64,000 bases of DNA from Capsicum annuum. Lineage: Eukaryota; Streptophyta; Magnoliopsida; Solanales; Solanaceae. A program made the translations under genes and the position numbers. Shown here one piece after another: positions 1 through 9,195 of the stretch. How positions within the stretch are numbered: position 1 is the first letter of the stretch; the number at the start of each line of letters is the position of its first letter. Location: contig NC_061118.1 in the NCBI RefSeq assembly GCF_002878395.1, positions 3,112,310 to 3,176,309 of the forward strand. Direction: 5' to 3'. The notes beneath the pieces are model-generated. The model ran no database searches and had not been told where the DNA came from. It was given only the letters and a program-made list of their open reading frames with translations.

Positions 1-382
1 TAGTGGAGCATTACACTAAGGGCAAACCTATGGTTCATTGTGTGCAACTTGTGTATTCTTTGTGAGAGTGAATGTAATTTGATTCTTGTACCCATTATAT
101 TATAAATTGCATTATCGTAAGTGATTATGGGTAACTCTCTTATTGTGTGGGGCACATGTTTGATGAATGTGGGTGATTTGTATGACGTCCTTGATTGAAT
201 GATATGCATGAGTTTGTCACTAGGTGAGTCAATCCTTGAGGCTAGGATGTTTTGGAGTAGTGTTCATGAGCTATCAATTGTGTAAATAATGTGCTTTGTG
301 TAGAAATGTCGCATCACCTCAATTTTTTATGCTTAGAGTAAATAGTTGTTCGAGAACGAATAGGAGTTTAAGTCTGGGGTGA
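1..382 (+). mobile_element. 3' end of a family-A retroelement internal region
   Basis: This stretch is the downstream end of a family-A internal region whose 5' part lies outside the window. It is nearly the same as 4511-4949 and 15172-15609, the corresponding ends of the two complete internal regions. It finishes in a purine-rich run (about 366-382, with the core AGTCTGGGGTGA) directly before LTR A1, the position expected of a polypurine tract. No coding capacity is seen. It shows that at least one more family-A unit lay to the left. Confidence 0.75.
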
Positions 383-2398
383 TGATCTGAGGTAATTTTA
401 TACATTTGTGTATCATTATTCTCGCTTATTTTTCTTTTTTTTAGAGCAATTCGTGTGCTTAACGTATTGATATTGATCTAAATAAGCATTTAAGTTTCCA
501 AGTATGTAATTACAATGTCCAAAGTATTTTTTAAACAAGTTTGTGCTTAATTGAGTAATTTAGAGTTCAACTCGGAAAACTAGTTTTACTAGCATGAGCT
601 AATTGTGTGTCTAGTTGATTTCGGTAGTTTCTAATGAGTTTAATTTGTATCAAATATTTTAATGGTATAATTATGAGTGGAATAACTTATTTGTAACGTG
701 CAAAGTTTAATTTGTTAAGTCAAGAATCGGAATAATAAATGGAAGATATTTGCGAATTTGCCTTATCTTAGCTTGTATTTTAATTTGATGTTGAGAATAT
801 TGTGTTGTTTTAATCTTTAATTTGTGGTGTATGATATTTTTGAAGGCTTTGTGAGGTGAATACGGTAATATATTGATGATAAAAAAATCTTAAAATTCAT
901 TAAAAATATACAATAAAAGGCATGGATAAAGGATAGAACACTTTATAATTAACCAAATTTTTTAACATAAATTTCAATGAAACAACGCAAAGTAACGCGT
1001 CGTATTGATGTGCCAACGCGTTGAGAGATGCGTGGTGTTGCCAAATTTTCGCCTGGTCAACTTTAAAGGGCCAACACAGCTTTGGAGAAATAGTCCTATT
1101 TTGATTCAAAATGTAGCACGAAAATTGAGGGACGGCTAGTGGAGTTTTATAGACCCACGTGCACTTCCCACTTAGCATAATATATACTCTCTCCGTTTAA
1201 AAACGAATAACTTATTTTTTGTTAATTCGTTTAAAAACAGAATGACTCTTTTTTTATTTTTGTTAATATTTTAATTTCAACTTTTCACATGATATGTTTA
1301 TTACCACAAGATTAAAGAATATTTTAGTACATTTAACGTAATTTTAATTTTAGATTATAAAATTTAAAAGTCCTCTTTATATTTTTAAATTTTATATCAA
1401 ATTAAAATAGATCATTTTTTTTTTAAATGGATAGAGTAGTATATATTTGGATTGGGGGACAATTGGACAGCAATATACTAATTGTCATTGTGTTCAAACT
1501 TGGACACAACTTTTGGGAAATAAATATACACGCTGGACACGCTTATACAGTGCAGTTTTTGGACGAAAAGCGGAGGAGCTGCTATGCAGTTTATTAGATT
1601 TTAATTTTTATTTTAGTTTCTAATTTTTATATCATGTATTTAATTATTTAGATTGTGATTATTAATAATAATGACTAAAAACCTTCTCTTCGAGGTTAAA
1701 ATCAAGAAAATGAGTACTAGTATTTTAAATTAAATTCATTAATTTTGCTTATCATAATTGGTTATTTGTTTATTCTTGCTTTAATTATTTTATAAATTGA
1801 TCACCCATAAAATACATATATTGTCGACCTTTTGATCTCGAGAGAATGAATAGGGAGATATATCATGAAAATAAAAATAGTTTGGGTTTTTATTCTTTAC
1901 AAAATAAAGAATTAAACTTAGCGTCTAGGGTAGAGATGTACTTAGATGTCTTACTTGATTCAAACGTAGGATGATAACTTTAATTTACTTAACTGGATTA
2001 TTACATCCCTGCTCAACAATGTAGTTATAGTGTCCATATTAGGTAAAAGATTATAGGTTGGGAAACCATGATTATGCAATTAACCCTAAGAATCAACAAC
2101 CACGATAAGCAAATTGACTAATGAAATTTAAAAACATAGTATGATTGTTTGAAGTGCTTTTACCCTAGGTTTTCTTTCATTGATTGTCCCAAGACTTTTA
2201 TTTTTACGCACTAGTTATTTTATTTTTAATTTACAAAATTACAAACTGTCTTCTTGTTTTATTTTTCTCAATTAGTTAGACTAGAATTAGATTGACGGCG
2301 AACGCAAGTCCCTGAGAGATCAATACTTGGGCTTCCTTAAAGCCACTATATTACTTGATAAGACCACGTACACTTGCGTATGCGCTTGGGCGCTGTCA
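383..2398 (+). repeat. LTR A1 of a family-A (Athila/Tat-like) element
   Basis: The LTR begins TGATCTGAGG after a polypurine tract and ends GCGCTGTCA directly before a tRNA-Asp-type primer site. It can be followed against LTR A3 (15610-17371) for almost its whole length, and against the two pieces of LTR A2. It is about 250 bp longer than A3, and a MITE-like insert explains the difference. The 3' terminal 100 bp (direct run through GACCACGTACACTTGCG) is the most conserved part and is also seen in A4 and A5. A CpG-rich block lies at about 985-1040. The open frame on the minus strand at 900-1178 has no recognisable product and is treated as chance. Confidence 0.85.
1187..1439. mobile_element. 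Stowaway-like MITE inside LTR A1
   Basis: This AT-rich block of about 253 bp is present in LTR A1 but absent at the matching place in LTR A3 (about 16400). It starts CTCTCTCCGTTTAAAAACG and ends in a rough inverted copy (…AAATGGATAGAGTAG), flanked on both sides by TA. TA target sites and CTCYCTCCGTT-type ends are typical of Stowaway (Tc1/mariner-derived) MITEs. It encodes nothing. The terminal repeats are imperfect, so the exact ends may be off by a few bases. Confidence 0.65.
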
Positions 2399-2404
2399 AG
2401 TTTT

Positions 2405-2422
2405 TGGCGTCATTGTCGGGGG
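2405..2422 (+). other. Primer binding site, tRNA-Asp type
   Basis: TGGCGTCATTGTCGGGGG lies six bases after the TGTCA end of LTR A1. It resembles the TGGCGCCGTTGCCGGGGA sites of Athila/Tat elements, which pair with the 3' end of tRNA-Asp (recalled from the family). This copy carries a few substitutions relative to that form. Confidence 0.75.
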
Positions 2423-2559
2423 CTTGTAAGTAGGCAACTATCTTATTTTTAGTTTAACTATATTGAGTTGTAAATATTTTAGTTTGTAAATATTTTAGTT
2501 TTTTTTAGTTTCTTTTATTTCTATTTTTGTCACACTCTTCTTGAGAGGTCAATATTGGA

Positions 2560-2757
2560 TAGATGGTTTTCGAGGGATGATGATTCTTGTCATATTTTTG
2601 TCCAGATTTTGATCCAAACATTTGGAGGGACTCTGTTTCTTTCCAACTTGTGGAGCAACCCACAAGTTGGTGTGTGGTTTGTTACAGTCTATATCACTCT
2701 GCAGATATGTGTGCTTTTAATCCTGATTCAGTCATGTTTACAGGTAATGCTCAATAG
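2560..2757 (+). pseudogene. Decayed gag zinc-knuckle segment (family A, unit 1)
   Basis: In the frame starting at 2671 the sequence encodes a CCHC zinc knuckle (C-x2-C-x4-H-x4-C, codons 2671-2712), followed by a NPDSVMFTGNAQ-like tail and a stop at 2755-2757. A knuckle followed by NP-x-SV-x-F-x-GNAQ is characteristic of Athila/Tat gag proteins, where it binds the element RNA during packaging. The upstream part, with a DRWFS-like start, lies in another frame, so at least one frameshift separates them. The open frame at 2555-2773 is a shifted reading of the same stretch. Family copy A4 keeps the intact arrangement at 44008-44109. Confidence 0.7.
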
Positions 2758-3003
2758 ACAACTAAGGAGGTAGATGAAGAGTTCACCTTCCAACCTGTTG
2801 TAAATAAAGTTGCAGATAATTTGAGGAAGTTTGAGTACTTGAAAACTGAAATTGTTGAAATTGTTAAGGAGATACCACAGCCACCATGTCTACAGTTGCT
2901 GAGAAAAGAAATATATGAAGAGGATATTAGCCAAATTGTAGAGCAAACACAAGAATCGCAATCAATCGGATGACATCTTTATCTTGAGATTGAAATTAAG
3001 AAG

Positions 3004-3222
3004 GTGAATAAAAGTGAGTGTGTAGAAGATTGTGTAAATTTTGAAGTAGGATTTGTTGAACCGCATTCGAAATACTTTTCTACGTTATGTTTAGATGATG
3101 TCTTGTATGTGGAACCATTTAAAATAGTGGAAGAGTGTGAAGATGAGGAACAAGAATCCTATATTCTTGATTTTACACTACATAAGCAACATAAAAACAC
3201 ACCTCACTTCAAGGCCGAGTGA
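3004..3222 (+). pseudogene. 72-codon conserved open frame of family A (unit 1)
   Basis: A short acidic frame starts MNKSECVEDCVNFEVG and ends HFKAE. The same frame occurs at 13666-13884 with four amino-acid differences, and in a more diverged, broken form in A4 (about 44540-44750). It lies downstream of the gag knuckle remnant in all three. I do not recognise a domain. It may be the C-terminal tail of a longer gag or gag-pol reading frame cut off by upstream stops, since in A4 it is continuous with the gag-like frame. It contains clustered Glu/Asp residues and two cysteines near the N-terminus. Function unknown. Confidence 0.5.
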
Positions 3223-4949
3223 TTTATGATTCATTATCCATTACTCGATTCCTTAATCTTTGTACCACCTTCCTAAGATCGAGGAAAAAAGTTGGATGCA
3301 AAGTTGGGGGTGAAATTTATATCCTTAAGATGGAGGAAAAAGTTGATTGGGTCGTGCTGCTACACTAAACAGGTAATGGGAAGTCTGAGTACTATAAACT
3401 TGAGCTTGGAGTATGGCAAAGATTGAATGTGGAGTCCCATGAATCTCCTTTATGTGAGAAGATGCTACTAGCTAGGCTTAGAGGCCTCAAGAAGTATTTC
3501 TATCTTTTTACTTTTAAATTCACTTTGGGAACGAAGTAGACTTTTAAGTGTGGAGGGGTGAAATTCCTAAATTTTGGCGCAATTTAATTTTTTTTTAGGT
3601 TAAGAATAAGTGAGAGATTTTTGTTGGTGCTATTTTTTTTACATGATGCTAGTAGGTTTGTTTGTAAAAGCATGCTGAATTATGTGAATTGCTACTTTTG
3701 AGACTCTTAGGCTCATGTTTTTTACTCTTATACTCGTTGGCTTAAATTTGAATTCATGATATTGTTGGTTAAGAGTCTATGATGATCCAATTGAGTTGAG
3801 CATGTGCCATGTGCGTGTGAGGTATTTTGTATATTCCTTATTGCATGTTATGTCTAGAACTTGCCCGATGTGTGTGTGAAGCGAAGTAAAGGGTGTGAGT
3901 TTAGGATAAGATATAGGCATTTATTTGATAGCCTTATTTTATACCTTCTTTTTGTCGTACCATTGTATATTATCCTAGTTAAATCCCATTGACCCTTTAA
4001 CTTATTTTATTTGGTAGCCTCATATGTAGCTTAATTCCCTTCTTTGATAGACTATAATTAGATCCAAAAAGACTCCTAAGTGCTTTAATTGAAAAAAAAA
4101 ATTGATTTAGTTAGGAGTTTGAGAAATTGAAGAAGAAAAAGGTAAAAGTGATGCCCCAAGATAATAGTTATCGATGCATAATTGATTTTTGGTGGATGGA
4201 TATGAGATAATTTGCGCTAAAAATATTGCCATAATTTTGAAAAAAATAAAAAAAATTGATTCTTGTGGTAGTAAACTATATGTCCACCAAGTGTTTGTAA
4301 AAATGCTTAAAAAAGATGGGGCAAAAAGAAAAGGTATGGGTGGACGGAAAAGTAAAATTTGGTTGTTTAAGATTGATTTTAAATGTTAATGGAGTGTATT
4401 AAAGCGCTTAGAGAGGTTAGTCACTATTCCCAAATAGTTCCTACCCATCCCTTAGCGTATATTGTAACTCGGAAAAGTCCTAATTGATCCTAAGTTTTAC
4501 ATTCGACTATTAGTGGAGCATTACACTAAGGGCAAGCCTATGGTTCATTATGTGTAACTTGTGAATTCTTTGTGAGAGTGAGCGTAATTTGATTTTTGCA
4601 CCCAATATATTATAAATTACATTATCGTGAGTGATTATGGGTAACTCTCTCATTATGAGGGGAACATGTTTGATGAATGCGGATGATTTGTATGACGTTC
4701 TTAATTGAATGATATGCATTAGTTTGCCAGTAAGTGAGTCAATTCTTGAGGATTGGATGTTTTGGAGTAGTGTTCATGAGCTATCAATTGTGTAAATAAC
4801 GTGCTTTGTATAGAAACTTGCATTTCATGTAGTCATTGTAGTGCTAGCTTAAGTGTCTTGCATTTAGTTGAAATGTAGCATCACCTCAGTTTTTTATGCT
4901 TAGAGTAAATAGTTGTTCGAAGACGAACATAAGTTTAAGTGTAGGGTGA

Positions 4950-5437
4950 TGATTTGAGGTGATTTTATACATTTTTGTATTATTATTCTAGCTTATTTCT
5001 CTTTGTTTTGAGAGCAATTCGTGTGCTTAACGTGTTGATATTGATATAAATAAGCATTTAAGTTTCCAAGTATGTGATTACAATGTCCAAAGTATTTTTT
5101 TAAACAAGTTTGTGTTTAATTGAGTAATTTAGAGTTTAACCCGGAAAACTAGTTTTACTAGCTTGAGCTAATTGTGTGTCTAGTTAGTTTTGGTGGATTC
5201 TAATGAGTTTAATTTGTTCCAAATATTTTAATGATAAAATTATGAGTGGAATGACTTGTTTGGAACGTGTAAAATTTAATTTGATAAAGTCAAGAGTCAA
5301 AATAATAAATGGAAGATCATTACGAATTTGCCTTATCTTAGCATGTGTTTAATTTGATGTTGAGAATATTATGTTGTTTTGATCTTTAGTTTATGGTGTA
5401 TGATATTTTAGGAGTCTTTGTGAGGTTAATACGGTGA
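4950..5437 (+). repeat. LTR A2, 5' part
   Basis: It starts TGATTTGAGG after a polypurine tract and follows LTR A1 and A3 closely up to ACGGTGA at 5437, where homology stops abruptly. The next family-A sequence is at 12748 and corresponds to a position about 1.2 kb further along LTR A1. The middle of this LTR is therefore missing and replaced by the gypsy/caulimovirid mosaic. This copy is shared by the two tandem units on either side. Confidence 0.8.
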
Positions 5438-5734
5438 AGGTCAACACAGGGACTGAAGTAAGTCGAGTCTTCAATTTCTGAAAACTCTTCTCATAGGAAT
5501 TTGACTATTAAAACTTAACTTTCTTTTGGGTCAATAGGGTCATGGTGGATGTAATAGAAGAGAAACCTTCATCAAAATAGCTATAATAGCCCGCTAGACC
5601 CAAGAAACTTCTAATGTCAGAGGGAGAGATAGGTTTAGGCTAATTTCTTATAGCTTCTATCTTTTGGGGATCAACTCTAATACCTTCGGCTGAAATAATA
5701 TGACCCAGAAAGGCTCTATTAAGATTTTAGGACT
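5438..5734 (-). pseudogene. Gypsy RT/RNase H fragment plus short filler
   Basis: Positions 5438-5707 match 38133-38405, part of the RT to RNase H connection of element E, with only scattered differences. They are a scrap of a Tekay-like pol on the minus strand. At 5708 the homology jumps: bases 5708-5734 are identical to 31650-31676, which belongs to the protease region of element D. Caulimovirid sequence starts at about 5729, overlapping by a few bases. The fragment has no LTR and no target duplication of its own. It looks like patchwork made during a break repair or template-switch event. Confidence 0.75.
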
Positions 5735-6113
5735 AATTCCTTTATCTTAATGAGAGCTCTGGTTTGCTCAGAGCTCCATGGAACTTGAACCTTTTTAAGT
5801 CTTTTGTAAAGAGGTTAACAGACTTGCCTAATGTTAGGGATAAAGTCAGCTACATAGTTAAGGCTTCCTAAGAACCTCTGAAGCTGGGTTTTATCGCTAA
5901 TTTCATTAGGGAATTTGGAGGAGAACTCTATGGCTCTGCATATAGGTTTATAACTACCCTGATAAAGATCATGCCCTAAGAATCTTATAGATGTCTGGAA
6001 AAGCTTCATTTTCTTAGCACTTATGACTAAGCCATTAAACTTAACAATTTTGAAGAAAGTATTGAGGTGTTTAAAATGAGAATCAATGTTCTCAGAAAAA
6101 ATAAGCATATTTC
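5729..6113 (-). pseudogene. Duplicated caulimovirid RT fragment
   Basis: This is a second copy of the RT C-terminal region, in the same orientation as and very similar to 7319-7703. The minus-strand frame 6108-5815 encodes the stretch after the catalytic motif (FSENIDSHFKHLNTF onward to a LGSLNYVADFIPNIRQ segment), typical of plant pararetrovirus RT. The copy ends in the catalytic-motif codons at about 6113, where it joins inverted viral leader sequence. No start codon or complete domain is present. It is a broken duplicate inside the integrant. Confidence 0.8.
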
Positions 6114-6121
6114 ATCAATTA

Positions 6122-6892
6122 ATCCTTTAAGATCGTTCTTGGTATCAAAGCCATGTTAGCAGTATATGCATTTAGCATAAGCAGCTAAGTTCATTATTGT
6201 CTAGAGCATGGGAAAAATATTTTCATATAAGCTACTCACTACTTTGATCTTTTAATAATGAGACTTCTAATAAATTATTTTAATATTTATTGTTCTATAA
6301 TAGGGTTTTTCTAAGCATGGGGTATTGTTTTCTCGAAGTGTTTGAGGTGTCCGATTAATATCCGATTTCAGACGTTGGTCAGCCTGAAAGTGTGGTCTCA
6401 GCTAAGGTAAGCATTCGACCCTGTTGGTAGTCCCGTCGCTGAGATAACACTAAGAGAAAACTAAAAGTAATAGCCTATCAGACTCGTTAGATCCCATAGG
6501 ACATAGATCTATTGATATAACTTATTATAGGTTGAATTATTAAAGATTCTTGTGGTATGCTTTCTTGTGTGAAAACTGTGTTTCCCAGTTAGTCTCTGGA
6601 CAATATTTATTGTAATGGATTCCAACAACCATGTTAAAAATACTATTAATCTGTCTTCTCAAGCAACTCAGATTGCTAATATTAAAAATGATCTTCAAAA
6701 CTGGAGTATTCCAGAAGAACCTTTTAAAACTATTTATCAACTTGGTAAATTTTGTTTTATTAAAAAACATAATATCAAGACCTCCGAGTCTACTGTCGCC
6801 ATTAATAACTCCTTAGAAATTATTCAATTGTTAAATGAGCATGACATAAACAGATTTAAAAATCAGTTTAATTATCTTCATGTTGGACTTGT
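6122..6892 (+). pseudogene. Inverted caulimovirid leader and movement-protein start
   Basis: This is the only viral segment on the plus strand and is the reverse complement of about 12012-12747. It carries a tRNA-Met-type minus-strand primer site at 6148-6164 (TTGGTATCAAAGCCATG), a leader of about 450 bases, and an ATG at 6615 that opens the movement-protein frame. The frame stays open past the point where the minus-strand copy is shifted, because a run of A is one base shorter here. It runs on to about 6892, where the inverted RNase H end of the main copy begins. The segment defines the normal 5' end of the viral genome (primer site, leader, MP). Confidence 0.8.
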
Positions 6893-7318
6893 TTTCTCCT
6901 TTGATAAATTCTCCTTTGAAAAGGGAATTATTTTCTCCTTTGATAAATTCTATTTGAAAATCAAAGCTAGATAGGAGAGGTTGCCATCTAGCAAATATTT
7001 GTTTAGAAACCAGATTTTTAACATCCTTTTGTAAAATCTCTTTAGCAGATTTGCAATCTACGCGAAGTAAAAATTCCTTGTTAATAAGGTCATCTTTAAA
7101 TTTTGTAATACATAGTGCTATCGATAAAATTTCTTTTTTGATAGTGCTGTAATTTCTTTGGGCGGAATTCCAAATTCCAGATATAAATCTGACTAATTGT
7201 TCAGAGGAATTACTGCCAATCTTTTGCTTCAGAATACCTCCATACCCGAGATATGAAGCATCAGTTCTGACAATCATAAAGGCTTCAGGGGTAGGGATAC
7301 CTAAACAAGGAAGGTCTT
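6893..7318 (-). pseudogene. Caulimovirid RNase H domain (3' end of polyprotein)
   Basis: The frame 7277-6831 encodes a plant pararetrovirus RNase H, which removes the RNA template during reverse transcription. The catalytic pattern is visible: Asp in RTDASYLG, Glu in the helix KKEILSIAL and Asp in RVDCKSA. The usual ending with EFIKGEN is present but repeated after 38 bp, an internal duplication at 6894-6951. The frame then reads into the inverted movement-protein copy, so the true C-terminus and anything downstream (such as a further ORF) are missing. It is continuous with the RT upstream on the minus strand. Confidence 0.8.
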
Positions 7319-8330
7319 TGACTAATTCCTTTATCTTAATGACAGCTCTGGTTTGCTCAGAGCTCCATGGAACTGGAACCTTTTTAAGTCTTTTGTAAAG
7401 AGGTTCATAGACTTGCCTAATGTTAGGGATAAAGTCAGCTACATAGTTAAGGCTTCCTAAGAACCTCTGAAGCTGGGTTTTATCGCTAATTTCATTAGGG
7501 AATTTGGAGGAGAACTCTATGGCTCTGCAAATAGGTATATAACTACCTTTATAAAGAGCATGCCCTAAGAATCTTATAGATGTCTAGAAAAGCCTCATTT
7601 TCTTAGCACTTATGACTAAGCCATTAAACTTAACAATTTTGAAGAAAGTATTGAGGTGTTTAAAATGAGAATCAATGTTCTTAGAGAAAATAAGCACCTC
7701 ATCAATATAAACAATTAACATATGGCTATAAGGATTGAAAATACTGTTCATGATATTTTGGAACTCTGATGGAGCATTTTTGAGTCCGAATGGCAAGACA
7801 TTCCATTCATAATGTCCAAAAGGGACATTGAAAGCAGTCTTGAATTTGTCGTGTTTAGAAATTTGAATCTGCCAAAATCCTGACTTCATATCAAACTTAC
7901 TATAAAGATTAGCTTTAAAAGTTCTCTTTAAAAGATCCCTTTTGTTAGGAATCGGATGTCTGATCCATTTCAAAACTGCATTCAAAGGCTTGTAATTTTA
8001 CAAGCTTGGGAGTACCTCGTTCCTTTTCTGCGCTGTTATTTACATAAAAAGCAGAACAGCTCCAAGGAGAATTAGAGGGTCTGATAATCCCATTTTCTAA
8101 TAAATGGTTTATCTCATTTTTGTAGATTTCCATCATTTGTTGGTTTATTTGAATGGGTCTCGCCTTAGTAGGGATAGCTTGTTCATTAAATCCAATAACC
8201 TCTTTCTTTCCCAAAATGCATTAGGAAATTCAGAACAAATTTTTTTTTTGAAAGTTTTTTGAAGATTGACAATTTTACTCATCATCTCTGGGGTTTTTTA
8301 AAATTTGTTCAATTTGCTTTATTTGAATTT
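7319..8330 (-). pseudogene. Caulimovirid reverse transcriptase domain
   Basis: Minus-strand frames 8214-7945 and 7985-7584 together cover an RT of Caulimoviridae type. These include a TKARPIQ-type N-terminal motif, NGIIRPSNSPWSC (fingers), SKFDMKSGFWQI (first catalytic Asp), FGLKNAPSEFQ, and the YxDD box. The box reads YIDE (codons 7709-7698), so the second catalytic Asp is Glu. A frameshift near 7950-7985 and a stop near 7584 break the frame, which resumes to 7319. The similar piece at 5729-6113 is a partial duplicate. The order PR, RT, RNase H and close spacing show one polyprotein. Confidence 0.85.
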
Positions 8331-9195
8331 CTTGCTTAAGAAAACAAATATGTGAAGAAAGTCCGTTAATTTTAAAAGCAGTTCTTTCTTTAATAAGGTT
8401 ACCTTCTTCTTGTGAGAGGGGCCTTAATAAAGGGAAGAATAGATTTTGATTTAATATCGTCGTGCGAATTCCATCAAAATTACTTGTGTAAGGTCGAATT
8501 TGATTAACAAAAGGTATTCCTAAAATGATATCTTCAGTGATACCTTCAGTAATGACAAAATCATTGACAAGACAAATGTCATTATTGTATATATGGGCTT
8601 TTGAAAGCTTGTAATCGATTTTTATCTTTTCTCCAGTGGTGGAGTATAGACGAGAAGTGCTTTTCTATAGATATTTGGTGGGTATAAGTCCTTTGACGAT
8701 GCAATTCCTATCGGCTCTGGTATAAAAAAAGGTGACTCTGTTAAGAACAAAGTCTTTGTTTATGACAATTTTTACTGCGATGTGTTCGTTGTAAGCTTTA
8801 ATGGTCATTATAGCGGCACCTGAGGTAGAGGGAGAGTCCGAGCCGAGAAATGATCCTGGCTCTTTAAGGTGATCATTTTGATCATCGATCATCGGAGAAG
8901 CTCTAGGTGATTCTGGTGAGGAATCATGCTCTGGAAGAGACACATTTTTTAGAACCTATTCGGTAAGAATGTTGAGTTCAACTCGATCAAGTGTGATTTT
9001 TAGGTCTCTGATTTCTCCCTTGAGGGTGGAAATTTCACTCTTGAGATCAGCTATAGAAGGTTCTGCAGGTTTATCAAATCGAGACATAACCTGTTTTATG
9101 CTAAAAGGCTGAATGATAGGTCTGGGGGACTTTTCCTCTTGAGAAAGCATCAATCTTTTGAGTTCTAGAAGATATTTATTTCTAGCCTCATCATT
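8331..9195 (-). pseudogene. Caulimovirid protease region and linker
   Basis: Frames 9153-8956 and 8943-8665 read a Ser/Pro/Glu-rich linker with a coiled-coil-like segment (ADLKSEISTLKGEIRDLKI), then a beta-rich domain in the place of the retropepsin-like aspartic protease. At the expected catalytic D-T-G the codons (8724-8716) read Y-T-R, followed by ADRNCIVKG-like sequence typical after the active site. Stops at about 8953 and 8665 interrupt it. Further downstream the other frames keep a conserved ILGIPF-like segment (about 8530-8505), the usual ILG motif of such proteases. The enzyme would be inactive. Confidence 0.7.

Larger units (their letters stand above)
2399..4949 (+). mobile_element. 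Internal region of family-A unit 1
   Basis: This is about 2.55 kb between LTR A1 and LTR A2. It starts with a primer site (2405-2422) and ends with a polypurine tract (about 4933-4949, core AAGTGTAGGG). In between are only a decayed gag zinc-knuckle segment and a 72-codon open frame. No protease, RT, RNase H or integrase is visible. This fits a non-autonomous (LARD-like) derivative that depends on an Athila/Tat-type helper. The sequence is almost the same as 13077-15609. The frames at 4189-4389 and 4510-4719 have no visible motif and are probably chance. Confidence 0.8.

Noticed and set aside
900..1178. 92-codon minus-strand frame
   Set aside because: It lies wholly in LTR A1, has no motif, and the matching part of LTR A3 does not keep it.
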